Positions 1 to 6,023 of a DNA stretch of 6,023 nt are shown piece by piece (position 1 is the first letter of the stretch; every line of letters begins with the position of its first letter). Where the stretch lies: NCBI GenBank assembly GCA_015067375.1, contig SVMQ01000145.1, forward strand, positions 1 through 6,023, read 5' to 3'. Under the pieces are notes generated by a model. That model was not told where the DNA came from. It searched no databases and was given only the letters and a program-made list of their open reading frames with translations. Made by a program: the position numbers and the translations under genes. The DNA comes from Oscillospiraceae bacterium. Its GTDB lineage: Bacteria > Bacillota > Clostridia > Oscillospirales > Ruminococcaceae.

Positions 1-1
1 G

Positions 2-17
2 AATGAATACATTCATT
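2..17. repeat. Short perfect inverted repeat at the window edge
   Basis: AATGAAT (2-8) and ATTCATT (11-17) are perfect inverted copies separated by two bases. The arms could be an operator-like dyad or part of a larger structure cut by the window boundary. They are AT-rich and short, so chance is a real possibility. The element lies beyond the hairpin that ends the lipoprotein transcript, so it more likely belongs to whatever lies to the left. Confidence 0.25.
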
Positions 18-49
18 ATTACAATCACGAAAGAATTTCTTCTAGACTA

Positions 50-82
50 AAAATGAGCCCGGTGCAATACCGAACTCATTTT
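50..82 (-). terminator. Rho-independent (possibly bidirectional) terminator after the lipoprotein gene
   Basis: An 8-bp outer stem AAAATGAG (50-57) pairs with CTCATTTT (75-82). Inside it, after a CC/AA internal mismatch, a 4-bp stem CGGT (60-63) pairs with ACCG (69-72) around the loop GCAAT. On the minus strand the hairpin ends in four Ts followed by AG, and on the plus strand in TTTT then an AT-rich run. It could therefore stop transcription both of the minus-strand lipoprotein gene, whose stop codon lies 84 bases away, and of anything arriving from the left. The T-runs are short, so efficiency is uncertain. Confidence 0.7.
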
Positions 83-166
83 CATATTATTTAATAATTC
101 TGTCTAAACTTTGGGGTTCACTTCAAATATCGGCTCCGCTGTTTTTATGTGAATTGAGAAACGCTG

Positions 167-772
167 TTATCCCATTAATGCTACACCTGCAGCCATGTAT
201 GCGATAGTTTCGTCGTTTGTGAGGTACTTGCCCTCGTAGATCTTTGCAGTGCTGTCATAGATCAGCACCTGACCATCAGTGCTTTCAGCAACACCGATAG
301 TGAAGCTGCCGCCTGTGTATTCATCGATAAGCTCGATGTTTGTCCATGTGATGTTGTTCTCGTCAGTGGACACAGAACCTGTGTAGCTGCCGCAGATAAC
401 ATCGCAGGTCTCGTTGGGGTTGTAATAAAAGAGCGATGTCATGGGTGTGCCGTTAGGCATGGTGAAGAGCGTGAGTACAAGCTCAGTGCCGTTTTCGTCC
501 ATTGCATACACGCCTGCCTGTATCATGTCTGCAGTTACATCCAGCAGAGTGAAATCATCGGTAGCAGAGGATGTGTTGTCATCCTCAACGATGGATACAG
601 TGCTGCTTTCATCGTCGGAAGAGGTGTCCTCTTCAACAACAGACGATGTCTTGCTGGAGGTGTCCTTGTCATCCTTGTCCTTATCGTCATCATCGTTCTT
701 GGAGGAGTCGCCGCAGGCTGTTGCGGTCAGCGCAATTGCGCAGGCTGCAAATAAAACTAATAATTTTTTCAT
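167..772 (-). CDS. Putative lipoprotein with acidic Asp/Ser/Thr-rich linker, function unknown
   Basis: This encodes a 201-residue exported lipoprotein that I cannot assign to a functional family. Residues 1-19 form a type II signal peptide (MKK, hydrophobic LLVLFAACAIAL, then TATA) with C20 as the probable lipid-modified cysteine; the lipobox ATAC is acceptable but not textbook. Residues 21-73 are a low-complexity Asp/Lys/Ser/Thr/Glu linker, with one run of DDDDKDKDDKD, probably holding the folded part away from the membrane. Residues 74-201 look like a compact beta-rich domain (alternating segments such as ELVLTLFTM and GSFTIGVAE) with two cysteines, C123 and C127, that could form a disulfide. 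The start is supported by AAAGGA (bases 783-788, minus strand) ten bases upstream. The gene appears monocistronic, with its own promoter and terminator. A solute-binding or enzyme fold is not recognisable; a surface-anchored accessory protein is the most that can be said. Confidence 0.85.
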   Translation of the reverse strand: MKKLLVLFAACAIALTATACGDSSKNDDDDKDKDDKDTSSKTSSVVEEDTSSDDESSTVSIVEDDNTSSATDDFTLLDVTADMIQAGVYAMDENGTELVLTLFTMPNGTPMTSLFYYNPNETCDVICGSYTGSVSTDENNITWTNIELIDEYTGGSFTIGVAESTDGQVLIYDSTAKIYEGKYLTNDETIAYMAAGVALMG

Positions 773-795
773 TTTTTATGATTCCTTTCTGTTTT

Positions 796-810
796 TGCAT
801 ATATAATGCA
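796..810. repeat. Inverted repeat in the lipoprotein leader
   Basis: TGCAT (796-800) and ATGCA (806-810) are inverted copies around the five bases ATATA. They fall at about +1 to +15 of the transcript predicted from the 817-845 promoter, where a repressor-binding dyad or a weak 5' hairpin could sit. The arms are only five bases, so this is a weak observation. Confidence 0.25.
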
Positions 811-816
811 TAAAAC

Positions 817-845
817 ATTTTATCACAAATCTATGTTGTTTGCAA
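817..845 (-). promoter_or_regulatory. Sigma-A-type promoter of the lipoprotein gene
   Basis: Read on the minus strand, TTGCAA (840-845) is followed after exactly 17 bases by TAAAAT (817-822), each close to the -35 and -10 consensus. The three bases before the -10 box are TGA, giving an extended -10 (TGn). Transcription would start near 810, leaving a leader of roughly 38 bases that contains the AAAGGA ribosome binding site. The promoter lies between the end of the lipid kinase terminator and the lipoprotein start, so the two genes need not be cotranscribed. Confidence 0.65.
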
Positions 846-860
846 TGTAAAATATTTACG

Positions 861-896
861 AAAAAAATACTTTTAAGGCAGTACCTACTGTTAAAA
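861..896 (-). terminator. Rho-independent terminator after the lipid kinase gene
   Basis: On the minus strand TTTTAACAGT (from 896 to 891, then 890 to 887) pairs with ACTG (882-879) and, after a two-base CC bulge, TTAAAA (876-871), around the loop AGGT. The hairpin is followed by GTA and seven Ts (867-861). The stem is AT-rich with a bulge, but the position 52 bases after the kinase stop codon and the T7 tract fit an intrinsic terminator. It separates the kinase from the lipoprotein gene on the same strand. Confidence 0.7.
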
Positions 897-948
897 ATGT
901 AACATACTTATCATGCTGCCATAAATAAAATGCTCAGTATGACGGGTT

Positions 949-1902
949 TCAGAAAAGCTCCTTCGGGTCAAGGTCAGTCGGAGCGAGAATGTGTGCGTTT
1001 TCGGGAACGATAAATCTCAACTTATCAGCCGACAGCTTTACAACGTTGTTCAGTCCCATCACACATTCGCCGTCGCAGTTGAATATCGTTGGCTTTCCGT
1101 TGTCCTTGGATATCTCGGCATATCTTCCGTTTACGAGGCGGATGTAGTTCTTGTGCTTTGCGAGCTTTCCTTTGGCAAAGTCGCTGACTGTCCTCAGCTG
1201 CTTCAGGCGCGACATCTTGCTGACAAGCAGGAAATTTAGCATCCTGTCGTTGGGACGCGGATCTCTGAGTGGAATCACGTTACCGCCCATGCACATACCG
1301 TTGAAGCACACGACCATAGCGTATTCGCCTGTGCAGTCCTTGCCGTCGATCTCTATCTTGTATTTTCCGCATTTGTTGCGCAACAGGTCTACGACCACGC
1401 TGAGCGAATAGACGAGATTTGAACTTATCATAGAAGCGAACTTGAATGGCAGCGCGTCGCTGAAACAGGAGTTTCCCAGACCAAAGCTTGCGAAATCAAG
1501 GGTCTTGTAGCCGTTTATGTCGATGATATCGATAAGCTCCACGCGTCCTTTTATCAGCGCGTCGATGGAGCGGAACAGCGGAGCACTCTTGCCGAAGCTT
1601 TTGAGAAAATCGTTCGTCAGCCCCACGGGGTAGCAGGCTACCTCTGTTTTTGAGAAATCTCGTATGCCCGATACGATGTTCGTGAGGGTGCCTGAGCCGC
1701 CTATGCTGTAAAATCTGACCTCCTCGCCGGGGAAAAGATCACACAGCTTTTCGGTCATCTCACGCTCATAGCCCGGGTATTCCGATGTGAAGATGAGTGG
1801 CTCTATATCATGATTTATGCAGATGGATTCGATCATGGTGCGCATATTCTCGGAGCAGTCTTTCTTGCCCGCCGCAGGGTTTATCATGAAAATGTGATGC
1901 AT
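949..1902 (-). CDS. Diacylglycerol kinase/YegS-family lipid kinase with altered GGDGT motif
   Basis: This is a 317-residue protein of the DAGK catalytic superfamily, the usual length for bacterial soluble lipid kinases (DgkB, YegS, BmrU types), which phosphorylate diacylglycerol or related lipids with ATP at the inner membrane face. Visible signatures are NPAAGK (8-13) after the first beta strand, GGSGT (68-72) where the family has GGDGT, PVGLTNDF (92-99) for the usual PxGTxNDF, the MGGNVIP...NDR segment (205-220), and DGE (277-279), the C-terminal acidic pair needed for catalysis in characterised homologues. S70 is encoded by TCA (bases 1693-1695), two or more changes from any Asp codon, so a single sequencing error is unlikely. 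The normally catalytic Asp is thus missing, and activity or specificity is doubtful. The start at MHHIFMINPAAG fits the family N-terminus; a GGCGGTGAAG stretch precedes it. It has its own promoter and terminator and is divergent from the phosphorelay operon. Confidence 0.88.
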   Translation of the reverse strand: MHHIFMINPAAGKKDCSENMRTMIESICINHDIEPLIFTSEYPGYEREMTEKLCDLFPGEEVRFYSIGGSGTLTNIVSGIRDFSKTEVACYPVGLTNDFLKSFGKSAPLFRSIDALIKGRVELIDIIDINGYKTLDFASFGLGNSCFSDALPFKFASMISSNLVYSLSVVVDLLRNKCGKYKIEIDGKDCTGEYAMVVCFNGMCMGGNVIPLRDPRPNDRMLNFLLVSKMSRLKQLRTVSDFAKGKLAKHKNYIRLVNGRYAEISKDNGKPTIFNCDGECVMGLNNVVKLSADKLRFIVPENAHILAPTDLDPKELF

Positions 1903-1948
1903 ACTTCACCGCCGATCTTTGGTAATCTATATAGCTTTCCTAGTGTAC

Positions 1949-1977
1949 ATTATAATACAACACAGCGATTTTGTCAA
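1949..1977 (-). promoter_or_regulatory. Perfect-consensus sigma-A promoter for the lipid kinase
   Basis: On the minus strand TTGACA (1972-1977) and TATAAT (1949-1954) are separated by exactly 17 bases, a full match to the vegetative consensus. Transcription would begin near 1941, giving a leader of about 38 bases before the kinase start codon at 1902. Its -35 box faces the -35 box of the plus-strand promoter with 39 bases between them (1978-2016). Such a strong core promoter suggests either constitutive expression or control by a repressor. Confidence 0.85.
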
Positions 1978-2016
1978 TAATAATCTAAAAACATCGTATA
2001 TATCTGAACTTTTTTG

Positions 2017-2045
2017 TTGACTTATACATTAAAATATGGTAAAAT
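2017..2045 (+). promoter_or_regulatory. Sigma-A promoter of the hybrid kinase/HD-GYP operon
   Basis: TTGACT (2017-2022) and TAAAAT (2040-2045) are separated by 17 bases, with TGG immediately before the -10 box giving an extended -10. Start of transcription is expected near 2052, so the leader is about 50 bases and includes the small dyad at 2065-2100. Nothing else promoter-like was seen between this point and the second gene, which supports a single transcript for both. Confidence 0.75.
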
Positions 2046-2064
2046 TAAATAATAGTAATAATTT

Positions 2065-2100
2065 GTATCGGGTAAGCGCCCGAAGATTGGGAAGTGATAC
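2065..2100 (+). promoter_or_regulatory. Structured mRNA leader around the kinase ribosome binding site
   Basis: Two nested complementarities overlap here. TCGGG (2068-2072) pairs with CCCGA (2079-2083) around a six-base loop, and GTATC (2065-2069) pairs with GATAC (2096-2100), enclosing that hairpin and the purine-rich GGGAAG (2089-2094). CCC (2079-2081) could alternatively pair with GGG (2089-2091), covering the ribosome binding site. This matches no riboswitch class I know. It may tune translation of the kinase, but the stems are short and the idea rests on pairing alone. Confidence 0.35.
2089..2094 (+). promoter_or_regulatory. Ribosome binding site that favours the ATG at 2103
   Basis: GGGAAG lies eight bases before the ATG at 2103. 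An in-frame GTG at 2094 begins on the last base of this motif and has no good purine-rich stretch at a proper distance upstream. The site therefore argues for the ATG start, shortening the protein by three residues. Confidence 0.55.
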
Positions 2101-2102
2101 AG

Positions 2103-4859
2103 ATGCCTGATTCCAACCTGAGTAATACGATGGAGACCAACCGACGCAAGATCGGAAAGCTTATTTTTGTGTTTATGGTCTTTCTCGCCATAGTCATTAT
2201 AGTTGAGTGCGTGGTGCTGTCGGTGGATATTTATGTTGCGCTGTCTGCTGCTGCTCTGCCGCTGCTCATTGCGGTGCCGACTTTCAAAAGCAGCATCCCC
2301 ATACGCGTTCAGGAAACGATGGTGGGCATCGGTCTGCTGCTGCTTGCTGCAATGCATACCCTCGCGGCAAATGACGCAGGCCATTTCGAGATAGCGCTGC
2401 TGCCTATCCTGTGCCTTACCGCGCTTTATCATGACACGCGGATAATCATCGTACAGATGATAACGATAGCCTCGCTTTATCTTCTCGGATTCCTTAGCTG
2501 TCCCGAACTTATCGCGGCGAAGCTAAATCCCGAAAATCCGCTGATGGATTTCGTGATGAAGATGATGATATACGCTACAGGAGCAGGCACTCTTGTTGTA
2601 CTGGTCAGAACTAACAACAAACAGGTGCAGCGTTCAAAGCAGCACGCTGACAACGTAAACTGTCTCATCAAGCTGGTCGAGATCAAAAAGGATGAGGCGC
2701 AGGAGGCTGACAAGGCGAAATCCGCATTCCTCGCAAATATGTCGCATGAGATACGCACTCCGATGAATGCGATATGCGGTATGTCAGAGCTGCTGGAGCG
2801 CTCAGAGCTGTCACCGATAAACATGGAGTATGTAACGACGATACGTAATTCCGCGTCAAATCTTCTTTCGATAATCAATGACATCCTCGATGTTTCCAAG
2901 ATCGACGCAAATAAGATGGTGCTTGCCAAGGAAGAGTACATACTGTCCTCGACTATCAACGATGTGCAGAACCTTATCAACGCGCGTATTTCGGGCAAGG
3001 ATATCTCGCTGACGGTGGATGTCAGCCCAGACCTTCCCGCGGCGCTGCTGGGCGACGAGCTTCGCGTGAAGCAGATACTTCTGAACATCATGGGAAACGC
3101 GGCGAAATTCACTACAAATGGTCAGATATCACTGAATGTATACTGTGTGCGTTATCCTGAGGATAATCGTGCGCGTATCTACTTTGAGGTCAGGGACACA
3201 GGCATCGGCATCAAGCATGAGGATGTAGAAAATCTGTTTGAAGAATTCACTCAGGTCAACTCGAAACGAAACCGCGAGATACAGGGCACAGGTCTTGGTC
3301 TTGCGATATCAAGAAGGCTTGCAAGGATGATGGACGGTGATATTACGATGGCAAGTAAATACGGAGAGGGAACAAGATTTACTATCGCAATAGAGCAGGA
3401 GATGGCTGACAATGCGCCCTGTGCTTCTCTGGACAAGAGCAAAAGATATCACATCTTCCTGTATGAGCCTGACGGCTATTGCCGCGATAGCATCATAAAG
3501 ACCGCGGCGTCTTTGCAGATAGGCTGCACGGTGCTGTCTGAGCTGCAGGAGATAGCCGAGCTGAAAGCGGTGAATGGTGCGGATAACTTCCTGCTGTTTG
3601 ACTACAAGACCGCTGTGGAGCAGGTGAAAGCAAGCTACGACAGGATGAAGCGCATCGGCATCCGTCCCTCCGCGATGATCGGCGCGGCAGATTTTGCTGA
3701 TGATGACATCATAAATGAGATACTGTTCATAAGAAAGCCTGTGATGCTTTTCTCAATAGTATCCATGCTTAACGGCGTAAGCACAGGACTTCGCAGCTCG
3801 GAGCTGCGAAGCACGGAGAACAATTTCGTATGTCCTGACGCAAAGGTGCTGATAGTAGACGACAATCTGGTAAACCTCAGGGTAGCAGAGGGACTTATGG
3901 CGACATACCAGCCTGAGATAACTCTTGCGACCAGCGGCTTTGAGGCGATAGAGCTTATTGAGCAGGGCAACAGATTCGATATCATATTCATGGATCACAT
4001 GATGCCCAAGATGGATGGCGTGGAAACGACCCAGCGCATAAGAGAGATGGATTCGGACTACGCAAAGAATGTTCCTATCGTCGCACTTACGGCTAACGCT
4101 ATGAAGGGCGTGGAAAAGGCATTCATCGAAGCAGGAATGAACGACTTCCTTGCAAAGCCAATCGACACCAAGCGGCTTTGTGCCGTGCTTTCGCACTGGA
4201 TAAGCGAGGGTAAGCAGCAAAAGGTGTATGAGCAGCAGGTACAGGCTGCCACGACCGATTGCGCTGACATAGTGATACGCGGCGTTAATACCGAGGAGGC
4301 GCTGAAGAAATTCTCGGGCGATGTAAAGTCCTATCTGTCGATACTCAAGGTGGTATACGGCGATGGCTACAAGACCATCAGAAAGATACGCGCGGCTATA
4401 GAAGAAAAGGATATCGCCGCCTACACCATAGAGGTCCATGCAATGAAGAGCGTGTGCGCAAGTATAGGCGCGACAGAGCTTTCGGGGGCAGCATTCGAGC
4501 AGGAGAAAGCGGGCAAGAGCGGCGATACCGCAACGATAGAGCGCGGCTATGAAAAGCTGATATCCGAATACAGCCTGCTGCTTGAGAGCATCGCGCCCTA
4601 TGTCAGGGACGAGGAGGCTGAGATCAGCGAAAGCGCCGAGGAGCTGTCCGCTGAGGAGATGCACACAAGGCTTTCGGAGGTGCGCCGATACCTTGATGAA
4701 TTTGAGGGCGACAAGGCGATAGAATGCGCTGATAGTATCCTGCTCACAAAGCTGACGGACGACGTTGCGGAAAAGATCCGCAGATTGCGCGAGCTTATCG
4801 ACGATTATGATTACGACGCCGCAGCGGTGCTTATCACTACAATGCTTGAGGATGCCTGA
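2103..4859 (+). CDS. Membrane hybrid histidine kinase with two receivers (one degenerate) and an Hpt domain
   Basis: This 918-residue sensor kinase has a complete internal phosphorelay (numbering from the ATG at 2103). Residues 19-169 hold about six hydrophobic helices with short loops and no large outside domain, so the signal may be sensed in the membrane. A helical linker (172-209) leads to HisKA with SHEIRTP and phosphoacceptor H215. The HATPase domain has the N-box (N328, N332), DTGIGI (365-370), LFEEFTQ (378-384) and GTGLGL (395-400), all intact. Residues 448-560 resemble a receiver with D500 and K545-P546 but without the MP motif or a normal acidic pair. Residues 581-697 are a full receiver: D586, D587, phosphoacceptor D631, T663, K685. 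An Hpt domain follows with HAMKS (H779), then an acidic helical tail (837-918). The family resembles BarA/ArcB-type kinases. The gene is first in an operon; the next gene is the obvious phosphate acceptor. A GTG at 2094 is an alternative start. Confidence 0.93.
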   Translation: MPDSNLSNTMETNRRKIGKLIFVFMVFLAIVIIVECVVLSVDIYVALSAAALPLLIAVPTFKSSIPIRVQETMVGIGLLLLAAMHTLAANDAGHFEIALLPILCLTALYHDTRIIIVQMITIASLYLLGFLSCPELIAAKLNPENPLMDFVMKMMIYATGAGTLVVLVRTNNKQVQRSKQHADNVNCLIKLVEIKKDEAQEADKAKSAFLANMSHEIRTPMNAICGMSELLERSELSPINMEYVTTIRNSASNLLSIINDILDVSKIDANKMVLAKEEYILSSTINDVQNLINARISGKDISLTVDVSPDLPAALLGDELRVKQILLNIMGNAAKFTTNGQISLNVYCVRYPEDNRARIYFEVRDTGIGIKHEDVENLFEEFTQVNSKRNREIQGTGLGLAISRRLARMMDGDITMASKYGEGTRFTIAIEQEMADNAPCASLDKSKRYHIFLYEPDGYCRDSIIKTAASLQIGCTVLSELQEIAELKAVNGADNFLLFDYKTAVEQVKASYDRMKRIGIRPSAMIGAADFADDDIINEILFIRKPVMLFSIVSMLNGVSTGLRSSELRSTENNFVCPDAKVLIVDDNLVNLRVAEGLMATYQPEITLATSGFEAIELIEQGNRFDIIFMDHMMPKMDGVETTQRIREMDSDYAKNVPIVALTANAMKGVEKAFIEAGMNDFLAKPIDTKRLCAVLSHWISEGKQQKVYEQQVQAATTDCADIVIRGVNTEEALKKFSGDVKSYLSILKVVYGDGYKTIRKIRAAIEEKDIAAYTIEVHAMKSVCASIGATELSGAAFEQEKAGKSGDTATIERGYEKLISEYSLLLESIAPYVRDEEAEISESAEELSAEEMHTRLSEVRRYLDEFEGDKAIECADSILLTKLTDDVAEKIRRLRELIDDYDYDAAAVLITTMLEDA
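3789..3811. repeat. Perfect 11-bp palindrome inside the hybrid kinase gene
   Basis: CTTCGCAGCTC (3789-3799) and GAGCTGCGAAG (3801-3811) are exact inverted copies around one G. The element encodes LRSSELRS (residues 563-570) in the linker between the degenerate receiver and the true receiver, where an insertion would be tolerated. It could be a small mobile or REP-like palindrome captured in a coding region, or an mRNA hairpin. A dyad this long is unlikely by chance, but its origin is not determinable from one copy. Confidence 0.7.
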
Positions 4860-4876
4860 AAGGAGAACGGAACAGA

Positions 4877-6023
4877 ATGTATCATATACTGGTCGTTGAC
4901 GATAACAAGGCGAATCTCGCCATGGCAAAACAGGAGCTTTCGGTCGAATATCAGGTGACGCCCGTCATTTCGGGCGCGCAGGCGCTGCAGTTCCTTGAGA
5001 AAAAGACCCCCAGCCTTATCATGCTCGATCTGATGATGCCAGAGATGGATGGCCGAGAAACGATGAAGCGCATTAGAGAGCGCGAGGAATGGACAAAGAT
5101 ACCGATCGTATTTCTGACGGCGGATTCCAGTCCCGAGACCGAGAGCGAGATACTAAGGCTCGGCGCTGACGATTTCGTAGCAAAGCCCTTTGTCCCCGAG
5201 GTTATGAAGAGCAGGATACGCCGCATCATCGAGCTGAATGAGCTGCGAAACGATCTTGAAACAAGGCTCGCTCAGAAGTCTGCTGAGCTTGAACAGCTGT
5301 CCATCAATGCTATCATGGCGATATCGGGTGCGATAGAGGCAAAGGACGAATACACAAGAGGTCACTCGGCGCGTGTTGCGGAATGTTCTGTAGCGCTTGC
5401 CAAAAAGCTTGGCTGGAGCGAGGAGGAGTGCGAAAATCTTCGGTATATTGCGTTGCTGCATGATATCGGAAAGATAGGTGTTCCCGATTCAGTGCTGAAC
5501 AAGCCTGCCCGCCTTACTGACGAGGAGTTTTCGATAATCAAGAAGCATCCTGTTACAGGCGGCGAGATACTTAAAGGCATAAGGACGCTGCCACATGTTG
5601 ACGAGGGCGCACTGTATCATCATGAGCGCTACGACGGCAGGGGATATCCCAACGGACTAAAGGGCGAGGATATACCGCTGTGCGCGAGGATAATCGGCAT
5701 TGCGGACTCCTACGATGCGATGACATCCAACCGAGTTTACCGCAAAAGGCAGTCTACGGATTATGTTATATCTGAGTTTGAGCGCTGCTCGGGCAGCCAG
5801 TTCGATCCTGAGCTTGCTGCGGCATTCGTCGAGATGCTCAAAGACGGCTTTACGCTTTATGGCGACGAGACAGAGGGCGCAAACTTTTTCTCGGTGGGCG
5901 AGAATTCGGGCGGCGTCGATCTGTTGACAGGTCTGTTTTCACCCGAAACCACCAAGCTTCGCATAAACGAGCTTATCACCTGCGGAAAAAAGGGCGCGCT
6001 GCTGCTGTTTTCTCCCGACAATA
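4877..6023 (+). CDS. Response regulator: receiver + HD-GYP c-di-GMP phosphodiesterase + GGDEF-like C-terminus (partial)
   Basis: The reading frame stays open to the window end (382 codons visible), so the 3' end is missing. Residues 1-118 form a receiver with D8-D9, phosphoacceptor D51 (followed by LMMPEMDG), T81 and K103. A coiled-coil linker (119-142) joins an HD-GYP domain (about 143-325) with all signature residues: GHSARV (H163), LLHDIGKIG (H195, D196, K199), KKHP (H224), HHERYDGRGYP (H248, H249, GYP 255-257) and IADSYDAMTS (D277). Active members of this family hydrolyse cyclic-di-GMP to pGpG or GMP in the cytoplasm. After residue 345, DLLTGL (348-353) and GALLLF (373-378) match the start of a GGDEF domain. 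However, the usual NR after TGLx is SP, and the metal-binding DxD stretch reads SPD, so a cyclase there is probably inactive or regulatory. The start is supported by AAAGGAG (4859-4865) and by MYHILVVDDN opening the first strand. It begins 17 bases after the kinase stop, so the two are cotranscribed. Confidence 0.92.
   Translation, partial: MYHILVVDDNKANLAMAKQELSVEYQVTPVISGAQALQFLEKKTPSLIMLDLMMPEMDGRETMKRIREREEWTKIPIVFLTADSSPETESEILRLGADDFVAKPFVPEVMKSRIRRIIELNELRNDLETRLAQKSAELEQLSINAIMAISGAIEAKDEYTRGHSARVAECSVALAKKLGWSEEECENLRYIALLHDIGKIGVPDSVLNKPARLTDEEFSIIKKHPVTGGEILKGIRTLPHVDEGALYHHERYDGRGYPNGLKGEDIPLCARIIGIADSYDAMTSNRVYRKRQSTDYVISEFERCSGSQFDPELAAAFVEMLKDGFTLYGDETEGANFFSVGENSGGVDLLTGLFSPETTKLRINELITCGKKGALLLFSPDN

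Noticed and set aside
441..806. A 121-codon plus-strand open frame opposite the lipoprotein gene
   Set aside because: Its Ser/Val-rich translation is the antisense of the Asp/Ser/Thr-rich linker and signal peptide; the minus-strand reading has a signal peptide, lipobox, ribosome binding site and promoter.
2046..2102. A c-di-GMP riboswitch in the operon leader
   Set aside because: The output gene made this worth looking for, but the leader is only about 50 bases and lacks the conserved GEMM core and tetraloop/receptor elements.
2022..2432. A 136-codon minus-strand open frame overlapping the divergent promoter and the kinase N-terminus
   Set aside because: It runs through the plus-strand promoter and leader and opposes the membrane helices of the kinase; its translation has no recognisable features.
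3753..4928. A 391-codon open frame on the minus strand opposite the kinase receiver/Hpt region
   Set aside because: It lies antisense to motif-rich, clearly coding sequence, spans two genes, has a Cys/His/Arg-rich composition without domain signatures, and has no promoter or ribosome binding site of note. It is a codon-bias shadow.
1..6023. CRISPR arrays, tRNA or rRNA genes, transposases, phage or defence genes
   Set aside because: No regularly spaced repeats, no tRNA-like cloverleaf, and no such proteins in any frame; all sizeable coding space is explained by four genes, and no gap without a gene exceeds about 200 bases.
5918..6023. A frameshift or gene end within the regulator after the HD-GYP domain
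   Set aside because: The frame stays open with the same codon style and yields a coherent GGDEF-like pattern, so the long C-terminus is real sequence and simply runs off the window.

Overview
The window looks like a chromosomal segment of a Gram-positive, low-to-moderate GC Clostridia member. A gut Ruminococcus-like (Oscillospiraceae) relative is my best guess. This rests on AT-rich intergenic DNA with near-consensus sigma-A promoters, purine-rich ribosome binding sites, rho-independent terminators, a lipoprotein with a long Asp/Ser/Thr-rich linker typical of that group, and a BarA-like hybrid kinase built the way clostridial ones are. The taxonomic call is inference; no rRNA or marker gene is present.

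Layout. Bases 1-166 are non-coding and hold a small inverted repeat at the edge and a hairpin terminator (50-82). A minus-strand gene (167-772) encodes a small acidic lipoprotein of unknown function with its own promoter (817-845). A minus-strand lipid kinase of the diacylglycerol kinase/YegS family (949-1902) has its own terminator (861-896) and a perfect-consensus promoter (1949-1977). It carries Ser instead of Asp in the GGDGT signature. The 1903-2102 gap is a divergent promoter region; the plus-strand promoter (2017-2045) drives a two-gene operon with a small structured leader. The operon is (i) a 918-residue membrane hybrid histidine kinase, 2103-4859 (six TM helices, HisKA, HATPase, degenerate receiver, intact receiver, Hpt, helical tail), and (ii) 17 bases later, a response regulator, 4877 to beyond the window end (receiver, complete HD-GYP, then the start of a GGDEF-like domain that appears degenerate).

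How the genes work together. The operon reads as a self-contained phosphorelay: H215 of the kinase to D631 of its own receiver, to H779 of its Hpt, and most plausibly to D51 of the adjacent regulator, whose HD-GYP domain would hydrolyse cyclic-di-GMP. The input is unknown: the membrane part has no sizeable extracytoplasmic domain. The lipid kinase and the lipoprotein are transcribed separately on the other strand, and no functional link to the phosphorelay can be shown from sequence. The most unusual items are the REC/HD-GYP/GGDEF-like order with a Ser-Pro replacing the metal-site Asp, the GGSGT lipid kinase, and a perfect 11-bp palindrome inside the kinase gene at a domain boundary. No tRNA, rRNA, CRISPR array, insertion sequence or phage gene was seen.
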